Assembly (NCBI RefSeq): GCF_008365315.1
Contig: NZ_CP043506.1
Location: 1,408,001-1,472,000 of the forward strand
Reading direction: 5' to 3'
Source of the DNA: Acetobacter vaccinii
GTDB lineage: Bacteria > Pseudomonadota > Alphaproteobacteria > Acetobacterales > Acetobacteraceae
DNA: 64,000 nucleotides
The notes below the pieces were generated by a model. That model saw only the letters and a program-made list of their open reading frames with translations. It did not search any database and was not told where the DNA came from. This document shows, one piece after another, positions 42,892-53,483 of this stretch. Positions within the stretch are counted from its first letter, which is position 1. The number at the start of each line of letters is the position of its first letter. The position numbers and the translations under genes are program-made.

Positions 42892-45744
42892 TTACAGCGC
42901 GTCATGCAGGGCGGTGGCCAGGGCTGCAAGCCCTTCTTTCAGCGAACCGTGCAGATGCACGCGGATAATGCGCCGCTCCCGCTCGGCCAGAACGCTGAAA
43001 TCCCCACGGGCCTGGGCACTTTCCACCAGCCCGAAGGTCAGGCTTGTGCCCGGTATGGGCAGGTCCTGCGCGTTATCGGCGGTGATCTGGAGGAAAACAC
43101 CCGTATTGGGGCCAGCCTTGTACGCCTGCCCGGTGGAGTGGAGGAAGCGCGGCCCGAACTCGGCCGCTGTGGCGCAGTTCAGCCCGTCGCGCAGGTGCAG
43201 CCGTGTGTGCTGCATCCATTCCTGCGTGTCGCGGTTGCGGGGCAGGTAGGCCAGCAGGGCTACGTAGTCCGAAGGCTGGACCCGCGCAAAATGGGCCTTG
43301 AGGACAGCCACGGCATCCGCCCCCTGCGTGGCGGCGGCATTGGCCGGGTCGGCAAAAAAGGACAGCGGACCAAAGCTTGCAAACGGGGCTTCGGGCGGCA
43401 GGGAGCCTGTTTTTTCGTAGGCTTCGGTCAGCCTGCGGGTTTCGATCTTGCTGAATTCCACGTCCTGCTGGTCAAAGGGGTGGATCCCCAGCACGGCCCC
43501 GGCCACGGCGGTTGCCATTTCCCAATGGAAGAACTCCTGCGCGATCTGGCGGCGGTTGTGCAGGGTTATGGTCAGCACAGGCTGTCCCGCCTCGCGCAGG
43601 GTGGCGATGGCCTCGTCCTGCTCATGGCGGTGTTCTGGGGCCAGACGCAGGTAAACAAACAGGCGGTCTGCACCATAATGGCGCAGGCTGCCCGGTGTTT
43701 CATTATCGATGGGGATAATGCCCAGACCGTTCTTGCCCGTGGATTCGGCCACGAGCTGTTCCATCCATGCCCCGAAATCCGCGATTTCCGGTGTGGCCAG
43801 AATGGTCAGCTTGTCGCGGCCAAGGCGGGCTGCTGTGCCCAGAATCAGGCCAAGCTGCACACCCCGGTTAACGGCGGGGGGCACGCTGGCATCGCACAGG
43901 CGCACACCGCGCAGGGCGTCAGCAACAAAGGGGTGCAGCGGCACACCCGCAGCGGCTGCGGGGACAAGGCCGAAATTGGACAGGACGGAATAGCGCCCGC
44001 CAATTTTTGGGTCCCCGTGGAAAATTTTCCAGAACCCTTCCGCCTGCGCCAGTTTTTCCAGGCTGGAGCCGGGGTCGGTAATGGCCACAAAATGCGCCCC
44101 GGCCTGTGCGCCCAGAGTGCGTTTGGCCAGATCGTGGAAATAGGACAGCATGATGCTGGGTTCGAGCGTGCTGCCCGACTTGGACGCCACGATAAACAGC
44201 GTGTGCGCGATATCGAGCTTCTTCTCGGTCGCGGCAACCTGCTGCGGGTCCGTGCTGTCGAGGATGTAGAGGTGCCCAAAGCCCTCGTGCTTGCCAAAGG
44301 TTGTGGCCAGCACTTCCGGCCCAAGGCTGGAGCCCCCCATGCCCATGAGCAGAACCTGGGTAAAACCACGGGCACGCACTTCGGTCTGAAAGGCCTCCAG
44401 TTCCGCCAGATTGGCGGCGCGGTCGTCCACAATGGTCAGCCAGTTCAGCCAGTCGGCCTCGGTGCCGCCTGTCCAGACGGTGGCGTCTTTCGCCCAGAGG
44501 CGGCGGATGGTGCCATTGCGCCGCCAGTCGTCCTGCGCCTGTGTTACGGCGGCGGACAGGTCGGCGGGCAGGCTGGTTTTCAGCCCGGTCAGGCTGTCGC
44601 CCATCAGGGCGGCCTGCTTGGCAGCGACCGAGGCCAGAAGCGTATCAAACGCTTCCTCAAACGCGGTCACACCTTCATCCAGCAGGGCGTCGGTCACGCT
44701 GTCCAGGTCCAGTCCAAGGCGCTGGGTTTCTGCGAGAATATGGCGGGCGTCATCCAGCCCTGCGGTCAGGGTCTCGCGCACGGTGCCGTGGTCGCGGAAG
44801 GCGTCCATGGTGGCCGGGGGCAGGGTGTTGACGGTCTGCGGGCCGATCAGGCTGTCCACGTACAGCACATCGCTATACGCTTTGTCCTTGGTGCCGGTGG
44901 AGGCCCACAGCAGGCGCTGGGTCTGTGCCCCGGCGGCTTCCAGCACTTTCCAGCGCGGGCTTTGCATGATGTCCTGCCAGTAGGCATAGGCCAGCTTGGC
45001 GTTGGCAATGGCGACCTTGCCGCGCAGGGTGGCCAGAGCTGCCGCCTGGGCATCCCCCGCACTGGTGCGCTGGTCGATGGCGCTATCAATCCGGGCATCA
45101 ATCCGGCTGACAAAAAAGGACGCTACCGACGCCACGCGGGACAGGTTGCCGCCCTTGGCGTGCAGCTCTTCCAGCCCGGTCAGCCAGGCTTCCACCACGT
45201 CCCGATAGGCCGCGAGTGAGAAAATAAGCGTGACATTGACATTGATACCCGCCGCAATGCTCTGCCGGATGGCAGGAATGCTCTGCGGTGTGGCGGGGAT
45301 TTTGACCATCAGGTTCGGGGCGGCAACATCGGCCCACAGGCGTGCGGCTTCCTGCGTCGTGCCGTGTTCATCCCGCGCCAGATAGGGCGACACCTCAAGG
45401 CTTACAAAACCGTCCGTGCCCTGTGTCTGCTCATACACGGGGGCCAGCACCTTGGCTGCGGCCTGGATGTCGGTAATGGCCAGGCGCTCATACAGCGCGC
45501 CGGGGGTTGGCGTGCTTTTGGCCAGAAGGGCGCGCATCTGGGCATCGTATTCCGTGCCGTCCCCAATGGCCTTCTGGAAAATGGCGGGGTTGGAGGTCAC
45601 ACCCCGGATATCGCCTGCGTGCACCAGTGCTGCAAGGGAGCCATCTTCAACAAAGGAGCGGCGGATAAAGTCCAGCCAGGGGGATTGTTGGGCGCCAGCA
45701 AGAGCCTGCAAAGGGTTGGCACCGGTGGGGGCGGAGGCTGTCAT
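42892..45744 (-). CDS. Bifunctional transaldolase / glucose-6-phosphate isomerase
   Basis: The 950-residue fusion has an N-terminal transaldolase (residues 1-360) with [12 protein letters not shown] and the Schiff-base Lys148 in [13 protein letters not shown]-terminal phosphoglucose isomerase follows (about 400-940) with [25 protein letters not shown] and [19 protein letters not shown] in parts. Such tal-pgi fusions are known from acetic acid bacteria and cyanobacteria-like relatives. One chain links sedoheptulose recycling to fructose and glucose 6-phosphate, supporting a cyclic pentose phosphate pathway. The ATG at 45744 leaves a 93-base gap to tkt. Confidence 0.96.
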   Translation of the reverse strand: MTASAPTGANPLQALAGAQQSPWLDFIRRSFVEDGSLAALVHAGDIRGVTSNPAIFQKAIGDGTEYDAQMRALLAKSTPTPGALYERLAITDIQAAAKVLAPVYEQTQGTDGFVSLEVSPYLARDEHGTTQEAARLWADVAAPNLMVKIPATPQSIPAIRQSIAAGINVNVTLIFSLAAYRDVVEAWLTGLEELHAKGGNLSRVASVASFFVSRIDARIDSAIDQRTSAGDAQAAALATLRGKVAIANAKLAYAYWQDIMQSPRWKVLEAAGAQTQRLLWASTGTKDKAYSDVLYVDSLIGPQTVNTLPPATMDAFRDHGTVRETLTAGLDDARHILAETQRLGLDLDSVTDALLDEGVTAFEEAFDTLLASVAAKQAALMGDSLTGLKTSLPADLSAAVTQAQDDWRRNGTIRRLWAKDATVWTGGTEADWLNWLTIVDDRAANLAELEAFQTEVRARGFTQVLLMGMGGSSLGPEVLATTFGKHEGFGHLYILDSTDPQQVAATEKKLDIAHTLFIVASKSGSTLEPSIMLSYFHDLAKRTLGAQAGAHFVAITDPGSSLEKLAQAEGFWKIFHGDPKIGGRYSVLSNFGLVPAAAAGVPLHPFVADALRGVRLCDASVPPAVNRGVQLGLILGTAARLGRDKLTILATPEIADFGAWMEQLVAESTGKNGLGIIPIDNETPGSLRHYGADRLFVYLRLAPEHRHEQDEAIATLREAGQPVLTITLHNRRQIAQEFFHWEMATAVAGAVLGIHPFDQQDVEFSKIETRRLTEAYEKTGSLPPEAPFASFGPLSFFADPANAAATQGADAVAVLKAHFARVQPSDYVALLAYLPRNRDTQEWMQHTRLHLRDGLNCATAAEFGPRFLHSTGQAYKAGPNTGVFLQITADNAQDLPIPGTSLTFGLVESAQARGDFSVLAERERRIIRVHLHGSLKEGLAALATALHDAL

Positions 45745-45837
45745 AGTGCTATCCTTGGAATGCGTTCGGCCACATAGCGCCTGCATAAAGCGGCGGATAT
45801 GTGGCCGGGTATTGTCCTGTTCGCGGTGGGGCGGGGG

Positions 45838-47940
45838 TTAGCCCGCCTGCCTGCGTGCGGCGGCGAGAACAGCCTCGGGCGTAAAGCCGAAGTGCCGGGC
45901 AAGCTGCCCGGCCGGGGCGGAGGCGCCAAAACCACCCATGGCGATAATGTCCCCACTGGGTCCGGCGTAGCGGTCCCAGCCGATGGGCGAGGCGGCTTCC
46001 ACCACCACGCGGCCGGTGACGGTGGGGGGCAGAACGCTGTCGCGGTAGTCTTTGGACTGGGCTTCAAACAGTTCCCAGCTTGGCATGGACACCACGCGGG
46101 CGGGAATGCCCTCGGCGGTCAGGGTTTCGTAGGCACCGACAGCCAGCCCGATCTCACTGCCCGAGGCAATCAGGATCACACGCGGGGTCTGTGTGCTGCT
46201 GGCCAGTACATAGCCACCCTGGGCCAAGCCGCTGGCGGGGGCGTAGTGGGTGCGGTCCAGTGTCGGCAGGTTCTGGCGGCTCAGCGCCAGGGCCGTGGGG
46301 CCGGTTTTGCGGGCCATCAGCACACGCCATGCTTCGGCAACCTCGTTGGCGTCAGCCGGGCGCAGGGTCACAAGCCCAGGTGTTGCACGCAGTTGCACAA
46401 GCTGTTCCACCGGCTGGTGGGTCGGCCCATCCTCGCCCACCCCGATCGAGTCATGGGTGAAGATGTAAGTTACCGGCAGGCCCATCAGCGCGGACAGGCG
46501 GATGGGGGCTTTCATGTAGTCGGAAAAGATGAGGAAGCCCGCTGCATAGGGGCGCAGACCATAGAGCGCCATGCCGTTGACGATGGACCCCATGGCATGC
46601 TCGCGCACACCAAAGTGGAAGTTGCGTCCGGCGTAGTCCCCACCCCAGCGCGGGGGCTGGAAGCTGTCCTGCCCCTTGAGCAGGGTTTTGGTGGAGGGAG
46701 CAAGGTCGGCCGAGCCACCCAGCAGCCACGGCAGGCGGCCTGCCACGGCGTTCAGCGCTGTGCCAGAGCTGGAGCGGGAGGCATCACCCTTGTCACTGGT
46801 GGGGAAGGTCGGGATATCGGCATCCCACCCTTCGGGCAGGGTGCCTGCAAAAATGGCAGCCAGTTCCGCCCCTTCGGTCGGGTAGGTGGTGTTGTAGCGG
46901 GCCAGCAGCGCCTTCCATGCCGCATTGGCAGCCTTGCCCCGTGCGCCCAGGCCCGCGGCGATATGCGGCAGCACGCTGTCGGGTACCTCAAAGCTGCTGT
47001 CTTCGGGCCAGCCCAGAACCTGCTTGGTGGCGCGGACTTCGGCCTCACCCAGGGCCTCGCCATGGGCGGAGGCCTTGCCTGCCTTGTTGGGTGAACCCCA
47101 GGCAATGACAGAGTGGGCAATAATCAGGCTCGGGCGGGTGGTTTCAGCCTTGGCCTGGGCCAGCAGGGCGCGCAGGGTTGCGGTGTCGTTGGCGTCCTTG
47201 AGCTCCAGCACCTGCCAGCCATAGGCGGCAAAACGCTCGGCCACGTTCTCGGTAAAGGCGACATCGGTCGAGCCTTCAATGGAGATCCGGTTGGAGTCAT
47301 AGATCCATGTCAGGTTGCCAAGCTGGTAATGCCCGGCAAGGGATGCGGCCTCGCTTGTCACGCCTTCCATCATGTCGCCATCGCCACACAGGGTGTACAC
47401 CGTGTGGTCAAACAGCGTGTAGCCGGGGCGGTTGTAGCGGGCGGCAAGCCATTTTTCGGCCACGGCCATGCCAACGGATGTGGCGCAGCCAGCACCCAGC
47501 GGGCCTGTTGTGGTTTCCACGCCGGTGGTGTGGCCATATTCGGGGTGGCCGGGTGTGCGCGAGCCAAACTGGCGGAACTGGCGCAGGTCTTCCACGCTCA
47601 GGGCGGGCTGGTCTGTCACAACGCCGTCGCGCACGTCGCGGATACCGGTGACATGGATCAGGGCGTACAGCAGCATGGAAGCATGGCCGATGGACAGCAC
47701 AAAGCGGTCGCGGTTGGGCCACAGCGGGTCTGCCGGGTCATAGGCCATGACATCCTGCCACAGCGTATAGGCGACGGGTGCCATGGACATGGCAGCACCG
47801 GGGTGGCCCGAATTGGCTTTCTGCACCGCGTCCATGACCAGCGTGCGGATTGTGTTGATACACACGGCATCGGCCTTGGCGGCCCCACCGGCTTCGGCTC
47901 CGGCAGGAGCGCGGCAAGGGGCGGGAAAAGAAACGCGCAT
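45838..47940 (-). CDS. tkt: Transketolase
   Basis: Transketolase moves two-carbon units between sugar phosphates using thiamine diphosphate. The 700-residue protein shows KANSGHPGAAMSMAPVAY, the cofactor motif CGDGDMMEGVTSEAASLAGH followed by WIYDSNRISIEG, and the pyrimidine-binding FGVREHAMGSIVNGMAL, plus THDSIGVGEDGPTHQPVEQL. The ATG at 47940 has GGAGGACAGG 5 bases upstream. It is the first gene of the leftward pentose phosphate operon, so the promoter must lie within 47941-48198, shared with the divergent ankyrin gene; I saw no clear boxes there. Confidence 0.97.
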   Translation of the reverse strand: MRVSFPAPCRAPAGAEAGGAAKADAVCINTIRTLVMDAVQKANSGHPGAAMSMAPVAYTLWQDVMAYDPADPLWPNRDRFVLSIGHASMLLYALIHVTGIRDVRDGVVTDQPALSVEDLRQFRQFGSRTPGHPEYGHTTGVETTTGPLGAGCATSVGMAVAEKWLAARYNRPGYTLFDHTVYTLCGDGDMMEGVTSEAASLAGHYQLGNLTWIYDSNRISIEGSTDVAFTENVAERFAAYGWQVLELKDANDTATLRALLAQAKAETTRPSLIIAHSVIAWGSPNKAGKASAHGEALGEAEVRATKQVLGWPEDSSFEVPDSVLPHIAAGLGARGKAANAAWKALLARYNTTYPTEGAELAAIFAGTLPEGWDADIPTFPTSDKGDASRSSSGTALNAVAGRLPWLLGGSADLAPSTKTLLKGQDSFQPPRWGGDYAGRNFHFGVREHAMGSIVNGMALYGLRPYAAGFLIFSDYMKAPIRLSALMGLPVTYIFTHDSIGVGEDGPTHQPVEQLVQLRATPGLVTLRPADANEVAEAWRVLMARKTGPTALALSRQNLPTLDRTHYAPASGLAQGGYVLASSTQTPRVILIASGSEIGLAVGAYETLTAEGIPARVVSMPSWELFEAQSKDYRDSVLPPTVTGRVVVEAASPIGWDRYAGPSGDIIAMGGFGASAPAGQLARHFGFTPEAVLAAARRQAG

Positions 47941-48198
47941 GCAGACCTGTCCTCCATCTGGGCTTTGTCCGCAAAGCCCGTATGTCATATCGGGGGCCGT
48001 GATAAGGGCCCGGCAAGTGGGGGCACAATCCCATGGTTCCGGGTTTTTCGGCAAGACGTTGTCGTGCGTGTTATGTCAGATGGTGCGTGCGGGCCTGCTC
48101 TGGCGGGGCTGTACGCGCGGTGTTTGCGGTATGGGCGTGGGCGGGATATGCTGTGCGCCGTCGTAGTGTACAGATTAATTTTTCCCCGGAGGTCAAAA

Positions 48199-48765
48199 AT
48201 GACACAAGAGTCTTCCCGGACTCCGCCCGTGCAGGACCAGGCCGCTCCGGTATCGGGGGAAGGCGCGCAGGCTTTCACACGCGCCCAGGTGGAGGAACTG
48301 TTCCTGAACGCCGCGCGGGAAGGGGATGCAGACCTGCTGACCCGCTTTCTTGCCGCAGGGATGGACCCGAACCTGAGGGCGGAAAAAGGATACACACCGC
48401 TTATTCTGGCCACCTACAATGGTCATGCACAGGCCGCTGCCGTGCTGCTGGCCCATGGTGCCCAGCCCGACCTGCAGGACGAAAAAGGGGCAACCGCCTT
48501 GGCCGGGGTGGCTTTTAAGGGTGATGTCGCTCTGGCCCGCCAGTTGCTGGATGCCGGTGCCAGTGTGGACGTGCCCAACGCCGTGGGGCGCACCCCGCTG
48601 ATGTTTGCGGTCATGTTCGGGCGCGAGCCCATGGCCCGCCTGCTGCTGGAGGCTGGTGCCAGCCCCACCCTGCGTGATGGGGAAGGGCTGAGCGCGGTTG
48701 ATCTTGCCCAGCGACAGGGCAACACGGCGCTGGCGCAGGATATCCGACACGCAGCCCAGGGCTGA
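48199..48765 (+). CDS. Ankyrin repeat protein
   Basis: The 188-residue protein has about four ankyrin repeats between residues 30 and 180: GYTPLILATYNGHAQAAAVLLAHGA, GATALAGVAFKGDVALARQLLDAGA and GRTPLMFAVMFGREPMARLLLEAGA in parts. No signal peptide is visible, so it is probably cytoplasmic, binding a partner protein. In other bacteria a similar single ankyrin gene sits beside catalase; here the neighbour is tkt, divergent. GGAGG 6 bases before ATG 48199 is an excellent ribosome site. Confidence 0.88.
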   Translation: MTQESSRTPPVQDQAAPVSGEGAQAFTRAQVEELFLNAAREGDADLLTRFLAAGMDPNLRAEKGYTPLILATYNGHAQAAAVLLAHGAQPDLQDEKGATALAGVAFKGDVALARQLLDAGASVDVPNAVGRTPLMFAVMFGREPMARLLLEAGASPTLRDGEGLSAVDLAQRQGNTALAQDIRHAAQG

Positions 48766-48787
48766 CAGACAGCCCGTTTGCGTGTGG

Positions 48788-48817
48788 CCATGGCGTTGGG
48801 GCGTGCCCCGCCCATGG
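48788..48817 (+). terminator. Nested hairpin after the ankyrin gene
   Basis: CCATGG (48788-48793) pairs with CCATGG (48812-48817) and inside it GGGGC (48798-48802) pairs with GCCCC (48805-48809). It starts 23 bases after the stop. No T run is present. Confidence 0.35.
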
Positions 48818-48916
48818 TGCCGGCGCGGGGGCACGCTGGATTTTTTCTAACCCTTTGTGATCCGATTTTTCCTCGGTCCGGTTTCCGGGCCTGCATTGTT
48901 GTGGATAGTACCCGCC

Positions 48917-49984
48917 ATGAGCCGTTTCTGGAGCCCCCTCGTTCACAGCCTGACCCCGTATGTGCCGGGTGAGCAGCCCAAGCTGGCTGATCTGGTCAAG
49001 CTGAACACCAATGAACTGCCCTGCGGCCCATCCCCTCGCGCCCTGGCCGCCATTAAGGCTGCGGCGGATGACACGCTGCGCCTGTACCCCGACCCGGAGG
49101 CTCTGGCCCTGCGTACGGCTCTTGGCGCGCGCGTGGGCCTGCCAGCGGACCATGTTTTTGTGGGCAACGGGTCGGACGAGGTGCTGGCCCACGCCTTTCA
49201 GGCTTTTTTCTCACACGGGGAGGCCGTGCTGTTCCCCGATGTGACCTACAGTTTCTACAAGGTCTATTGTGGCCTGTATGCCCTGCCATACCGTCTGGTG
49301 CCGCTTGATGCGGGGATGAAGCTGGTGGTCGATGACTACGCCGGGCCGTGCGGTGGTGTTGTGATTGCCAACCCCAACGCCCCGACAGGCACGGCACTGG
49401 GGCTGGAGGACATTCGCCGCCTGCTGGCCCTGCACCCCGACCGTGTGGTGCTGGTTGATGAAGCCTATGTGGACTTTGGGGCCGAGAGTGCCGCAGCCCT
49501 TGTGCGTGACTACCCCAACCTGCTGGTGGTGCAGACATTCTCCAAGTCCCGTGCGCTGGCCGGGTTGAGGGTGGGGTTTGCCTTTGGCCAGCCCGAGCTG
49601 ATCGAAGGGCTGACCCGCGTCAAGGACAGCTTTAACTCCTACCCGTTGGACCGGCTGGCCCAGGCCGGGGCGCTGGCCTCTGTCGAGGATGAAGCCTGGT
49701 TTACCAGCGCTGTGGCCGCTGTCGTGCAGGCGCGCGGTGTGCTGGCGCAGGGGTTGGAGGGGCTTGGCTTCACGGTCTTGCCGTCGGCGGCCAATTTTGT
49801 TTACACTCGTCATTCTGGGCATGACGCGGCAGAGCTTGCCGCCCAGTTGAGGGCGCGTGCCATTATTGTCAGGCACCTCAAGGGTGACCGTACGGCCCAG
49901 TGGTTGCGCATCACTGTTGGCACCGACGCGCAATGCGCGGCGCTGCTGTCGGCCTTGCGCGATATCCTGCACCGCGTTTCGTAA
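48917..49984 (+). CDS. hisC: Histidinol-phosphate aminotransferase
   Basis: HisC transfers an amino group from glutamate to imidazole acetol phosphate. The 355-residue PLP enzyme shows [45 protein letters not shown], the PLP Lys in [16 protein letters not shown] and the C-terminal phosphate-binding LRITVGT. The ATG at 48917 fits family length; 20 codons upstream look like chance. It is separated from the other his genes by about 28 kb. Acting on aromatic amino acids instead is possible but less likely. Confidence 0.93.
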   Translation: MSRFWSPLVHSLTPYVPGEQPKLADLVKLNTNELPCGPSPRALAAIKAAADDTLRLYPDPEALALRTALGARVGLPADHVFVGNGSDEVLAHAFQAFFSHGEAVLFPDVTYSFYKVYCGLYALPYRLVPLDAGMKLVVDDYAGPCGGVVIANPNAPTGTALGLEDIRRLLALHPDRVVLVDEAYVDFGAESAAALVRDYPNLLVVQTFSKSRALAGLRVGFAFGQPELIEGLTRVKDSFNSYPLDRLAQAGALASVEDEAWFTSAVAAVVQARGVLAQGLEGLGFTVLPSAANFVYTRHSGHDAAELAAQLRARAIIVRHLKGDRTAQWLRITVGTDAQCAALLSALRDILHRVS

Positions 49985-50166
49985 CTTTCGGTCTTTCCTC
50001 CACGCTGTTTGTGGTGGTGTCGCCCCTGCCTTTTCCGGTTGGCATGGGGCGTTGGCCCTGTGTGCTGTTTGCCTCAGGGGTGGGCCTGAACATTAGCCGG
50101 ATGTGCCGCAGCGTGTGGGTGTGCCCCCTGCTGCGTGCCCTGTGTATTTTATGATGGAGTTTAAAA

Positions 50167-50421
50167 ATGCGTTCTGTTCATGGACAGTTATCCGACAATC
50201 AGCCAATCCGCCGCTCGCTGGAAGAAAAACAGCGGCAGTTGCGTGACCTTAAGGAAACGCTGGCGGCCATGAAAGCCCATACATCTCCCGCTCTGCGTGA
50301 GAGCGTGCGTAAGCGTATTACCCAGCTGGAGGCAGAACTGGCGGCAGCACCCGTGCTTAAGGCAGCCGGGCGTGGTGGTGCGCCGCGTACACCCCGGCCT
50401 GCTCGTCCGGGTGCACGCTAG
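50167..50421 (+). CDS. Small coiled-coil hypothetical protein
   Basis: The 84-residue product has a strongly charged helical middle, RRSLEEKQRQLRDLKETLAAM followed by SVRKRITQLEAELAAAP, with leucine spacing of a coiled coil, then a basic tail rich in Pro, Arg and Gly. GGAG seven bases before the ATG supports translation. I do not recognise the family. The basic tail could contact nucleic acid. Confidence 0.6.
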   Translation: MRSVHGQLSDNQPIRRSLEEKQRQLRDLKETLAAMKAHTSPALRESVRKRITQLEAELAAAPVLKAAGRGGAPRTPRPARPGAR

Positions 50422-50561
50422 ACATCATAGTTTCATTTTTGCATGGCGTTTCGCGGCCTTTTGCATGGGGCTGGCCCATGGTAAGAAACGCCAAGGCAGC
50501 CCCTGGAGACCCGGCTACCGCTTGACCAACACAGCCTATGCTTTCGACGGGGAATGCTGCG

Positions 50562-51617
50562 ATGGCCCAAACCTCACCCTCCCTGTCCCAGATTGTTTCA
50601 GAAGGCGGCACCTTTCAGCGTGACGGGCTTGTGTGGGGCATTTTCTGCCAGCAGGGGCAGGAGCCTGTCGAACTTGAGCGTGATGTGGTGCTGCACCGCC
50701 TGACCACAGGCGTCTTCCCCCCCGAATTTTCTGGCAAGGAAGGGTGGGGCTGGTTCCATTTTGATATCGTGCACACGCTGTCCCGCACCCAGATTGAATC
50801 CCTGCCGTTTTTTCCCGAGGTCGTGCGGCAGGGGCTGACCAATATGGAGCGGGGCATCCGTCTGGAAAGCGTGGGGCAGATCGTTTTTGGCGCGCTGCCC
50901 TCTTTTGACGATACCTCCCCCGATGATGAGCGTAATGTCAGCACATGGCGGTTTGCCCTGGAGCCGGATCTGCTGCTGACAACCCGCCGCCACCCCATCC
51001 CGGCCCTTGGGGTTGTGTACCACGAGCTACGGCGTGGGTTTGTACCGCGCTCTCCCGCCATGCTGGTGGACAGGGCGTTGTTGGAATTTGCCGATACCCT
51101 GCGCCGGGACTTTGCCCGTCTGGACGACCAGCTTGACCGTGCGGAAGACGTGCTGCTCATGCTCGACCGGGATACCGATCTGGGCCGTGTCAGCGGGTTG
51201 CTGGGTGTTGTGCGGCGGCGATCGACCGAGTTGCGGCGTGTTCTGGCCCCTGTTGACCGTATTTTCAGCGATGAGGAGTTTGACCTGCCCGACTGGGCAG
51301 AGGATGACCTGCGCGACCGCTCCCACCGGCAGGTTCATGCTGCACTGGACGATCTTCTGGCTTTGCAGGACCGCGCGCGCTCCTTGCAGGACGAGCTGAC
51401 CTCCAACCAGACGGAAGAGACCAACCGGCGGCTGTATATCGTCTCGGTTGGCACGACCTTGATGCTGCCTGCCACCTTTGTAACCGGCTTTTTCGGTATG
51501 AACACCGGCGGCATGTTCCTGACAGACGGACCATGGGGCACGGTGGAGGCAGGTGGCCTGTGCTTTCTGATCATGGTGGGCACCTGGCTGGTGCTCAAGC
51601 TGACCAAACTGCTTTAG
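50562..51617 (+). CDS. CorA/ZntB family divalent metal transporter
   Basis: The 351-residue protein has a long cytoplasmic funnel domain and two C-terminal membrane helices joined by the signature FFGMNTGG, the GMN selectivity motif of CorA-type channels. Overall layout resembles ZntB, which moves Zn2+ with protons, rather than the Mg2+ channel CorA. The start is ATG 50562 with GGGGAA upstream; ATG 50538 is possible. It converges with the ABC exporter genes. Confidence 0.9.
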   Translation: MAQTSPSLSQIVSEGGTFQRDGLVWGIFCQQGQEPVELERDVVLHRLTTGVFPPEFSGKEGWGWFHFDIVHTLSRTQIESLPFFPEVVRQGLTNMERGIRLESVGQIVFGALPSFDDTSPDDERNVSTWRFALEPDLLLTTRRHPIPALGVVYHELRRGFVPRSPAMLVDRALLEFADTLRRDFARLDDQLDRAEDVLLMLDRDTDLGRVSGLLGVVRRRSTELRRVLAPVDRIFSDEEFDLPDWAEDDLRDRSHRQVHAALDDLLALQDRARSLQDELTSNQTEETNRRLYIVSVGTTLMLPATFVTGFFGMNTGGMFLTDGPWGTVEAGGLCFLIMVGTWLVLKLTKLL

Positions 51618-51656
51618 GGCTGGGGTATGCCCGCCTGACAAGATGGCGGTCTTTGT

Positions 51657-51672
51657 CGCCTGTGAACAGGCG
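51657..51672. terminator. Hairpin between the CorA-type gene and the ABC exporter genes
   Basis: CGCCTG (51657-51662) and CAGGCG (51667-51672) enclose a TGAA loop, in the 91-base gap between two convergent genes. A T run appears only 17 bases later, so the call is tentative. Confidence 0.4.
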
Positions 51673-51708
51673 CGGCAGATGGGGCGGCCTTGTTTTTAAA
51701 ACGCCCGC

Positions 51709-52497
51709 TCACCCCTCGGCAGCGGCGCGGTAGGCTGCAAGTACGGCAGGGGCGGGGCCATCACGCACAATCCGCCCGGCCTCCAGCCAGAGGATGCGGG
51801 TGCACCATTTTTCCAGCACGTCCAGCGCGTGGGATGTCATGACGACAATCTGGGTCGCATTGACTAGGCGTGTCAGCCTTTGTTCCGCCATGGCCTGAAA
51901 ATGCGCGTCCCCGGCCATGAACCATTCATCCATCAGCAGAATATCGGGTGTTACGGCGGTCGCCAGCCCAAAGCCCAGGCGGATGCTCATGCCGCTGGAA
52001 TACAGGCGCACAGGCAGGTCCATAAAACTGCCCAGCCCAGCAAAGGCCTCCACATCGTCTTCAAGCTGGCGGATGCGCCGTTTGTCAAAGCCCTGCTGGT
52101 GGCCAAACAGGGTAATGTTGTCGCGGCCGGTCAGGCTGGGTTGCATGCCAGCATTCAGGCTCAGTAGTGCGGCGACATGGCCTTGTATAGTCACATGGGG
52201 CGAATCCGGTAGGTAAATCCCGGCCATAACCCGCAGCAGCGTGGACTTGCCTGCGCCGTTATGGCCCACCAGCCCGACGCGCTCTCCGGCTGTTATGTGC
52301 AGGTTCAGGTCATGCAGGGCGTCCACCATGGTTGTGCCGGTCTGGCTCTGCGCCGTGCCGGACAAGCGGGACCGCCCCCAGTGGAACAGCATCTTCTTGA
52401 GCGACCGCCCCCCACTTTGAAAAATGGGGAAACGCAGGTTCAGGGTCTGAATAGTAATGGCGGCCTGTATCTGGGGGGCGGGGCAGGGCGCGCTCAT
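51709..52497 (-). CDS. kpsT: ABC exporter ATP-binding protein for surface polysaccharide (KpsT/Wzt type)
   Basis: The 262-residue ATPase has Walker A GLVGHNGAGKSTLLRVMAG, the signature LYSSGMSIRLGFGLATA and Walker B DILLMDEWFMAGDAHF. LYSSGMxxRL and DEWF are hallmarks of capsule and O-antigen exporters. There is no extra C-terminal glycan-recognition domain, so it resembles KpsT more than Wzt. It overlaps the permease gene by 4 bases. With KpsC and KpsS encoded 24 kb away, a Kdo-linked capsule is plausible. Confidence 0.9.
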   Translation of the reverse strand: MSAPCPAPQIQAAITIQTLNLRFPIFQSGGRSLKKMLFHWGRSRLSGTAQSQTGTTMVDALHDLNLHITAGERVGLVGHNGAGKSTLLRVMAGIYLPDSPHVTIQGHVAALLSLNAGMQPSLTGRDNITLFGHQQGFDKRRIRQLEDDVEAFAGLGSFMDLPVRLYSSGMSIRLGFGLATAVTPDILLMDEWFMAGDAHFQAMAEQRLTRLVNATQIVVMTSHALDVLEKWCTRILWLEAGRIVRDGPAPAVLAAYRAAAEG

Positions 52498-53312
52498 ACC
52501 CAGAAGGCCAGTTGTGCGCGGCAGCGGGCAAACACCCCAAGAGCCAGCGCCCAGATGGCAAGACTACTCCCCCCGGCGACCAGCCAGAGTGCCGGGCGCG
52601 GCGTATGGCCCAGCAGGGGGGTGCGCAGGATTTCCAGCATGGCGTAGCACGGGTTGTACACAAGCCACCCTCCAAGATGGCCCAGTTGCCGGGCCTCCCA
52701 GATGACAGGTGTGACATAAAACACCAGTTGCAGCACACTGCCGACAATGGGCGTGATATCGCGGTAGCGCGCGCAGGTGCAGCCCAGCAGCAGGCATAGT
52801 CCTGCACCTGTGGCCAGCCAGAGCCCAAAGGCAGGCAGGGCCAACAGCAGGGGCCAGCCCGGCCAGAGCCTGAAAATAGCAAACACGACAATGGGTACAA
52901 CCATGGCGTGGGCCAGTGTCAGGGTGCAGCGTGTCAGTGTGCGAATGACCTGAACGGTATAGGGGAGCCTGACCGAGCGTATGCTGCTGGCGGCCTGCGT
53001 GAACGTGGTGCAGCTTTCCTGCACCAGCAGGGCAAGGCCGGATTGCCATAAAATAAGCGAAATTGAGAGGTAAGGCAGGTAGTCGCGCAGGACAAGATGG
53101 AACAGCTGCGAATAGATTAACCCCATGGACCCCGCCATGACCCCACTTGTCACTGTCAGCCATAACGGCCCCAGCCGCGCGCCCTGGAACTGTAGGCGAA
53201 TGTCCAGCCACCCCAGGGCTGTGGCCAGCCGCCACAGGCGCAGCCCGGCCAGCAGGTCGTGGCTGGCGGCACGGGCCGGGGGTAATGCAGTGTGTAGTGG
53301 GGTGGCCGTCAT
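52494..53312 (-). CDS. kpsM: ABC exporter permease for surface polysaccharide (KpsM/Wzm type)
   Basis: The 272-residue protein has six membrane helices. Typical blocks are WLDIRLQFQGARLGPLWLTVTSGV near the N-terminus, LFHLVLRDYLPYL, and the C-terminal VFYVTPVIWEARQLG and YNPCYAMLEILRTPLLG. These are ABC-2 permease motifs of KpsM/Wzm exporters. It is followed with a 4-base overlap by the ATPase, and its start faces the transglycosylase gene across 171 bases. Confidence 0.9.
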   Translation of the reverse strand: MTATPLHTALPPARAASHDLLAGLRLWRLATALGWLDIRLQFQGARLGPLWLTVTSGVMAGSMGLIYSQLFHLVLRDYLPYLSISLILWQSGLALLVQESCTTFTQAASSIRSVRLPYTVQVIRTLTRCTLTLAHAMVVPIVVFAIFRLWPGWPLLLALPAFGLWLATGAGLCLLLGCTCARYRDITPIVGSVLQLVFYVTPVIWEARQLGHLGGWLVYNPCYAMLEILRTPLLGHTPRPALWLVAGGSSLAIWALALGVFARCRAQLAFWV

Positions 53313-53483
53313 GCTGTCCTGTCAGTGTGGGCGTGTGGCTGGCGGCAATGTCGGGCGGGGCAATGCTGTGGCGTTTTCTTGCACGCATCCCGCGTGGGGT
53401 GTACAGCATCGTACGGTGTTTTCATGCCAGTTTGCCAGAGTGAATTCCGGACAGGCCGGCATCCCGTTCCGTGACAAGGATCG

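Noticed and set aside
42565..45219. 884-residue frame on the plus strand opposite gnd and tal-pgi
   Set aside because: The minus strand encodes well-known enzymes here. The plus frame has no recognisable domain and a Gly/Gln-rich shadow composition.
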